NCBI GenBank assembly: GCA_020718265.1
Contig: DYSM01000023.1
Span: 1 to 17,980 of the forward strand
Direction: 5' to 3'
DNA from: Draconibacterium orientale
GTDB taxonomy: Bacteria; Bacteroidota; Bacteroidia; Bacteroidales; JAADGE01
DNA: 17,980 bases
Below the pieces are notes generated by a model that was not told the origin of the DNA, did not search any database, and saw nothing but the letters and a program-made list of their open reading frames with translations. The position numbers were made by a program, and so were the translations under genes. Positions 15,821-17,980 of the stretch are shown here, piece after piece. Numbering within the stretch: position 1 is the first letter of the stretch; each line of letters begins with the position of its first letter.

Positions 15821-16135
15821 ATGGAACAAAAAAATAATAATGACAATCGTTTGAATATCGAATTAAAAGAAGATGTTGCCGACGGAATTTATTCAAATTT
15901 AGCCGTAATTTCGCATTCGCCGTCGGAATTTGTGGTCGATTTTGTGCGCATGTTGCCCGGAATGCCAAAAGCAACCGTAAAATCGCGCATCATTATGACG
16001 CCTGATAATGCGAAACGCTTGCTTTCCGCATTGCGCGACAATGTAGCAAAATATGAAAAAATGTTCGGAACAATTGTAGAAAAAGATCAGCCGAAAATGC
16101 CGTTTACGTTTGGCGGACCTACGCCGGAGGCATAG
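15821..16135 (+). CDS. DUF3467 family protein of unknown function
   Basis: A 104-residue soluble acidic protein that resembles the DUF3467 family, often found next to rpoC in Bacteroidota. Features seen: a charged Asn-rich start, a central DGIYSNLAVISHSPSEFVVDF (21-41), MLPGMPKATVKSRIIMTPDNAKRLLSAL (44-71), then a helix and a Gly-Pro-rich tail. The family function is unknown; the small alpha-beta pattern suggests a compact folded domain. An ATG at 15791 is in frame but lies in the loop of the rpoC terminator, so the ATG at 15821 is used. The gap from the T-tract is 11 nt, too short for a promoter. Its stop overlaps the end of the convergent deacetylase gene by 17 bp. Confidence 0.85.
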   Translation: MEQKNNNDNRLNIELKEDVADGIYSNLAVISHSPSEFVVDFVRMLPGMPKATVKSRIIMTPDNAKRLLSALRDNVAKYEKMFGTIVEKDQPKMPFTFGGPTPEA

Positions 16136-17114
16136 TTTCAGACACGGTTTTGAAAATTATTGAACCGTCAGAGATTAAATTGTTCTTTTTTAGATAATTA
16201 AACAGTTCTAAAATTGGCTGTTTATAAAACGCATCGCCTTCCTGATGAAATCCAAAATTCATCACAAACGGGGATGCGTTTTGACTTTTTAAAGCATTGT
16301 CAATCAAAATAATCCATGTTTTTTTTGCAGAAATGTAATCCGACATTGCGCCATTGTTCGGCATTTCTGTCAGATTTCCGATTTTGTAAGGTTGCGATGT
16401 TTTTAAAATCGGGTAGGAGCAGGCTATGTTGTTTTTGAGATAGGATTCTGTTTCTTTTTCTTGCTCAAATCCCCAATTTCGCATCACCATTTCTGTCCAA
16501 ATTCCGTTTTCTGTATCTTGTTCGTCGAATTTATTTCCTTGATTTTCAGAAGAATAACCTTGCGACAACACTTCCGGCGGAGCGGCTGACGAATCCCAAA
16601 GAAAACCCGTTTTTTCTAAATTTTTTGTTATTAAATCGGATAAAATCCAGCCGCCTGCGCGAAATCCGACGATTTTTCTTTCCGTAAAGACGGTTTCTAA
16701 ACTTTGTTTTGAAAAATTGAGAATCTGAAAAATTTCATTGTCCGAGTAGGCTGAAAGCGGAACGCCGCGTCCTTGTCGGTGTTTATCAAAAATTGAGTTC
16801 AAGAATTTTCCGATTTTGGTAGAATTTCCTGAAAAAAAATCGGGCGAATCGCGGAACGGAACGCCTGCTGAGTCAATTAAATTTCGATAATTGTGAATGT
16901 GCAGTGCAACTTCATCGTGCGGTAAAATCGCTTTTTCAAAAATAGATTTTGCCTGTTTTGCATATTTTCCAAACAAATAATTCGGGCAAATAAAATGCGT
17001 TATCGGAATTTCTGTGCCGATTCGTTTACGAATTTCGAGCAAATCGTACACGCCCGAAAAATCTTCGCCCTCCCAATCAACTGTCAGATTCAGAATCAGT
17101 TTCAATATATTCAT
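16119..17114 (-). CDS. NodB-like polysaccharide deacetylase family protein
   Basis: A 331-residue protein with the order of motifs of the glycoside hydrolase/deacetylase (NodB-like) fold. TVDWEG (11-16) supplies Asp13 and Glu15 in place of the usual first acidic motif. LHIHN (71-75) gives His72 and His74 as likely metal ligands. GFRAGGW (150-156) supplies Arg152, WDSS (173-176) follows, then EMPNNG (250-255), and FGFHQEGD gives His290 near the end. No signal peptide or membrane span is seen, so it is probably cytoplasmic; many members act on cell-surface glycans or their precursors. Substrate is unknown. The start at 17114 lies inside the rhomboid gene, but a later start would remove the first motif. 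The 3' end overlaps DUF3467 tail to tail. Confidence 0.75.
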   Translation of the reverse strand: MNILKLILNLTVDWEGEDFSGVYDLLEIRKRIGTEIPITHFICPNYLFGKYAKQAKSIFEKAILPHDEVALHIHNYRNLIDSAGVPFRDSPDFFSGNSTKIGKFLNSIFDKHRQGRGVPLSAYSDNEIFQILNFSKQSLETVFTERKIVGFRAGGWILSDLITKNLEKTGFLWDSSAAPPEVLSQGYSSENQGNKFDEQDTENGIWTEMVMRNWGFEQEKETESYLKNNIACSYPILKTSQPYKIGNLTEMPNNGAMSDYISAKKTWIILIDNALKSQNASPFVMNFGFHQEGDAFYKQPILELFNYLKKNNLISDGSIIFKTVSETMPPA

Positions 17115-17763
17115 AGGTGATAGATTTTATTTTTGACGAAGAAATAGTCGGAGCAGAAAAATCGTCTTCCCAAATTTCTTTCTGAATAAATCGGTCGTGC
17201 ACCGGTGTTGAGTATTTTCGAGCGTACCAAAGCGCCAGCAAAAAGCCCGTAAATCCGCCTAATAAGTGCGATTCCCACGAAATTCCGTTTTCGCCGGGAA
17301 AGACACCCCAAATCATACTTCCGTAGAATAATATGATTATCAAAGAGATAGATGCAAGCGCGCGGTTTTTTGTAAGAATTCCGGAAAATACTAAAAAACC
17401 GGCTAAACCGTACACAATTCCGCTTGCGCCGATGTGAAACGCTGCCCGCGCTGCGAGCCAGACCCAAAATCCTGTGCCGAGCCAAAGAAAAACGGAAACT
17501 CGAAAAGCTGAATCGCGAAAAAAGTAAAAAAGTAGAGTGCCGAACAAAAGAATCGGAAAACTGTTTGATAACAGATGTTCAAAATCTCCGTGCAGGAATG
17601 GCGCAAGTAAAATGCCCCAAAGTCCTGATAATGTGCGAGGCAGAATGCCAAATGAGCCGAATGAAACTTCATAAGTGTGTTCAAATAACTTCGTTAGCCA
17701 CATTACAGTTAGCATCAGAAGTGGAAATATAGTGCTGTATATGAGACGTTTACGTTCGGACAA
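17077..17763 (-). CDS. Rhomboid-family intramembrane serine protease
   Basis: A 228-residue polytopic membrane protein with about six membrane spans. The rhomboid signatures are all present: HxxxN as His63 and Asn67 in HGDFEHLLSN, the catalytic serine in HIGASGIVYG (Ser114), and the partner His166 in SWESHLLGG. It would cleave transmembrane substrates within the inner membrane. A short charged cytoplasmic tail (about 185-228) follows the last span. The start is TTG at 17763: no upstream in-frame ATG is seen, and the next ATG (17715) would cut into the first membrane span at about residues 8-26. It is the first gene of a two-gene unit, its last 38 nt overlapping the deacetylase gene. Substrates cannot be predicted. 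Confidence 0.88.
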   Translation of the reverse strand: MSERKRLIYSTIFPLLMLTVMWLTKLFEHTYEVSFGSFGILPRTLSGLWGILLAPFLHGDFEHLLSNSFPILLFGTLLFYFFRDSAFRVSVFLWLGTGFWVWLAARAAFHIGASGIVYGLAGFLVFSGILTKNRALASISLIIILFYGSMIWGVFPGENGISWESHLLGGFTGFLLALWYARKYSTPVHDRFIQKEIWEDDFSAPTISSSKIKSITYEYIETDSESDS

Positions 17764-17822
17764 TGTTACTGTTATTTGTGTTTGTAAGAAAACGCGTAAA
17801 TATATACTATTCTGTTGGTTAT

Positions 17823-17887
17823 AGTCATTTTTTTAATCGAATGTTTTGTCATTTAGTGGTCATTCAATAGTCAAAAAAGTAGTCATT
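17823..17887 (+). repeat. GTCATT repeats at near-helical spacing
   Basis: In the non-coding stretch 17764-17980 the word GTCATT (or GTCA) recurs. GTC begins at 17824, 17848, 17859, 17870 and 17882, with intervals of 24, 11, 11 and 12 bp, and another GTCATA begins at 17968. On the minus strand the copies lie some 60-120 bp upstream of the rhomboid start, where an operator could sit. The remainder of the stretch is AT-rich and holds no gene. A weak minus-strand -7-like TATATTTA lies at 17797-17804. Confidence 0.45.
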
Positions 17888-17911
17888 CATTTTTTTTAGT
17901 TTCAATCGAAT
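17823..17911 (+). repeat. Two copies of AGTCATT - T-rich - AATCGAAT
   Basis: AGTCATT (17823-17829), a T-run and AATCGAAT (17835-17842) occur once, and the same ordered pair recurs at 17881-17887 and 17904-17911 with a longer T-rich linker. The ordered reuse of two words suggests a diverged duplication of about 60 bp or two copies of a compound binding site. Confidence 0.35.
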
Positions 17912-17980
17912 TTCTACTGTATTTCAACGGAACTTAATGAAGAAATGCGCTGATTTTCAGAATTATAGTCATAAATTTTT

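Overview
This window reads as a core chromosomal segment from a member of the Bacteroidota (Bacteroidetes). Four things support this. The base composition is moderately AT-rich. Promoters fit the lineage's TTTG / TAnnTTTG pattern. Almost no gene has a Shine-Dalgarno sequence, even the ribosomal protein genes. The gene order rpsU-xerC-hpf-tRNAs-tuf-tRNA(Trp)-secE-nusG-rplKAJL-rpoBC-DUF3467 is, from general knowledge, typical of that phylum. Genus cannot be assigned from the sequence alone.

Layout: (1) 117-1262, an acyl-CoA dehydrogenase standing alone. (2) 1295-2773, a good promoter followed by rpsU (bS21), a XerC-type tyrosine recombinase and a short hibernation factor (HPF). (3) 2802-4458, a strong-looking promoter, then four tRNAs, Thr(UGU)-Tyr(GUA)-Gly(UCC)-Thr(GGU), leading into tuf; Escherichia coli has the same tRNA order before tufB. 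(4) 4480-7533, a hairpin, tRNA-Trp, secE, nusG and the ribosomal stalk and L1/L11 genes rplK, rplA, rplJ, rplL. (5) 7557-15809, a 12-bp hairpin, rpoB, another hairpin, rpoC and a clear intrinsic terminator. (6) 15821-16135, a DUF3467 gene starting 11 nt beyond that terminator's T-tract. (7) On the minus strand, a rhomboid protease gene (17763 to 17077) overlapping a NodB-like deacetylase gene (17114 to 16119), which in turn overlaps DUF3467 tail to tail. (8) 17764-17980, an AT-rich non-coding stretch with repeated GTCATT words near helical spacing.

Functionally, regions 2-5 form the translation and transcription core: decoding tRNAs and EF-Tu, ribosomal proteins, SecE for secretion, NusG for elongation, and both large RNA polymerase subunits. 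One promoter at 2802-2833 could drive a roughly 13-kb transcript. The hairpins after tuf, after rplL and after rpoB are plausible points for adjusting the ratios of its products.

I found no defence system, mobile element, CRISPR array or clearly novel multi-gene system. The observations most worth a second look are small-scale: DUF3467 placed just behind the rpoC terminator, the repeats at the right edge, the overlapping rhomboid/deacetylase pair, acceptor-stem mismatches in two tRNAs, and the intra-operon hairpins.
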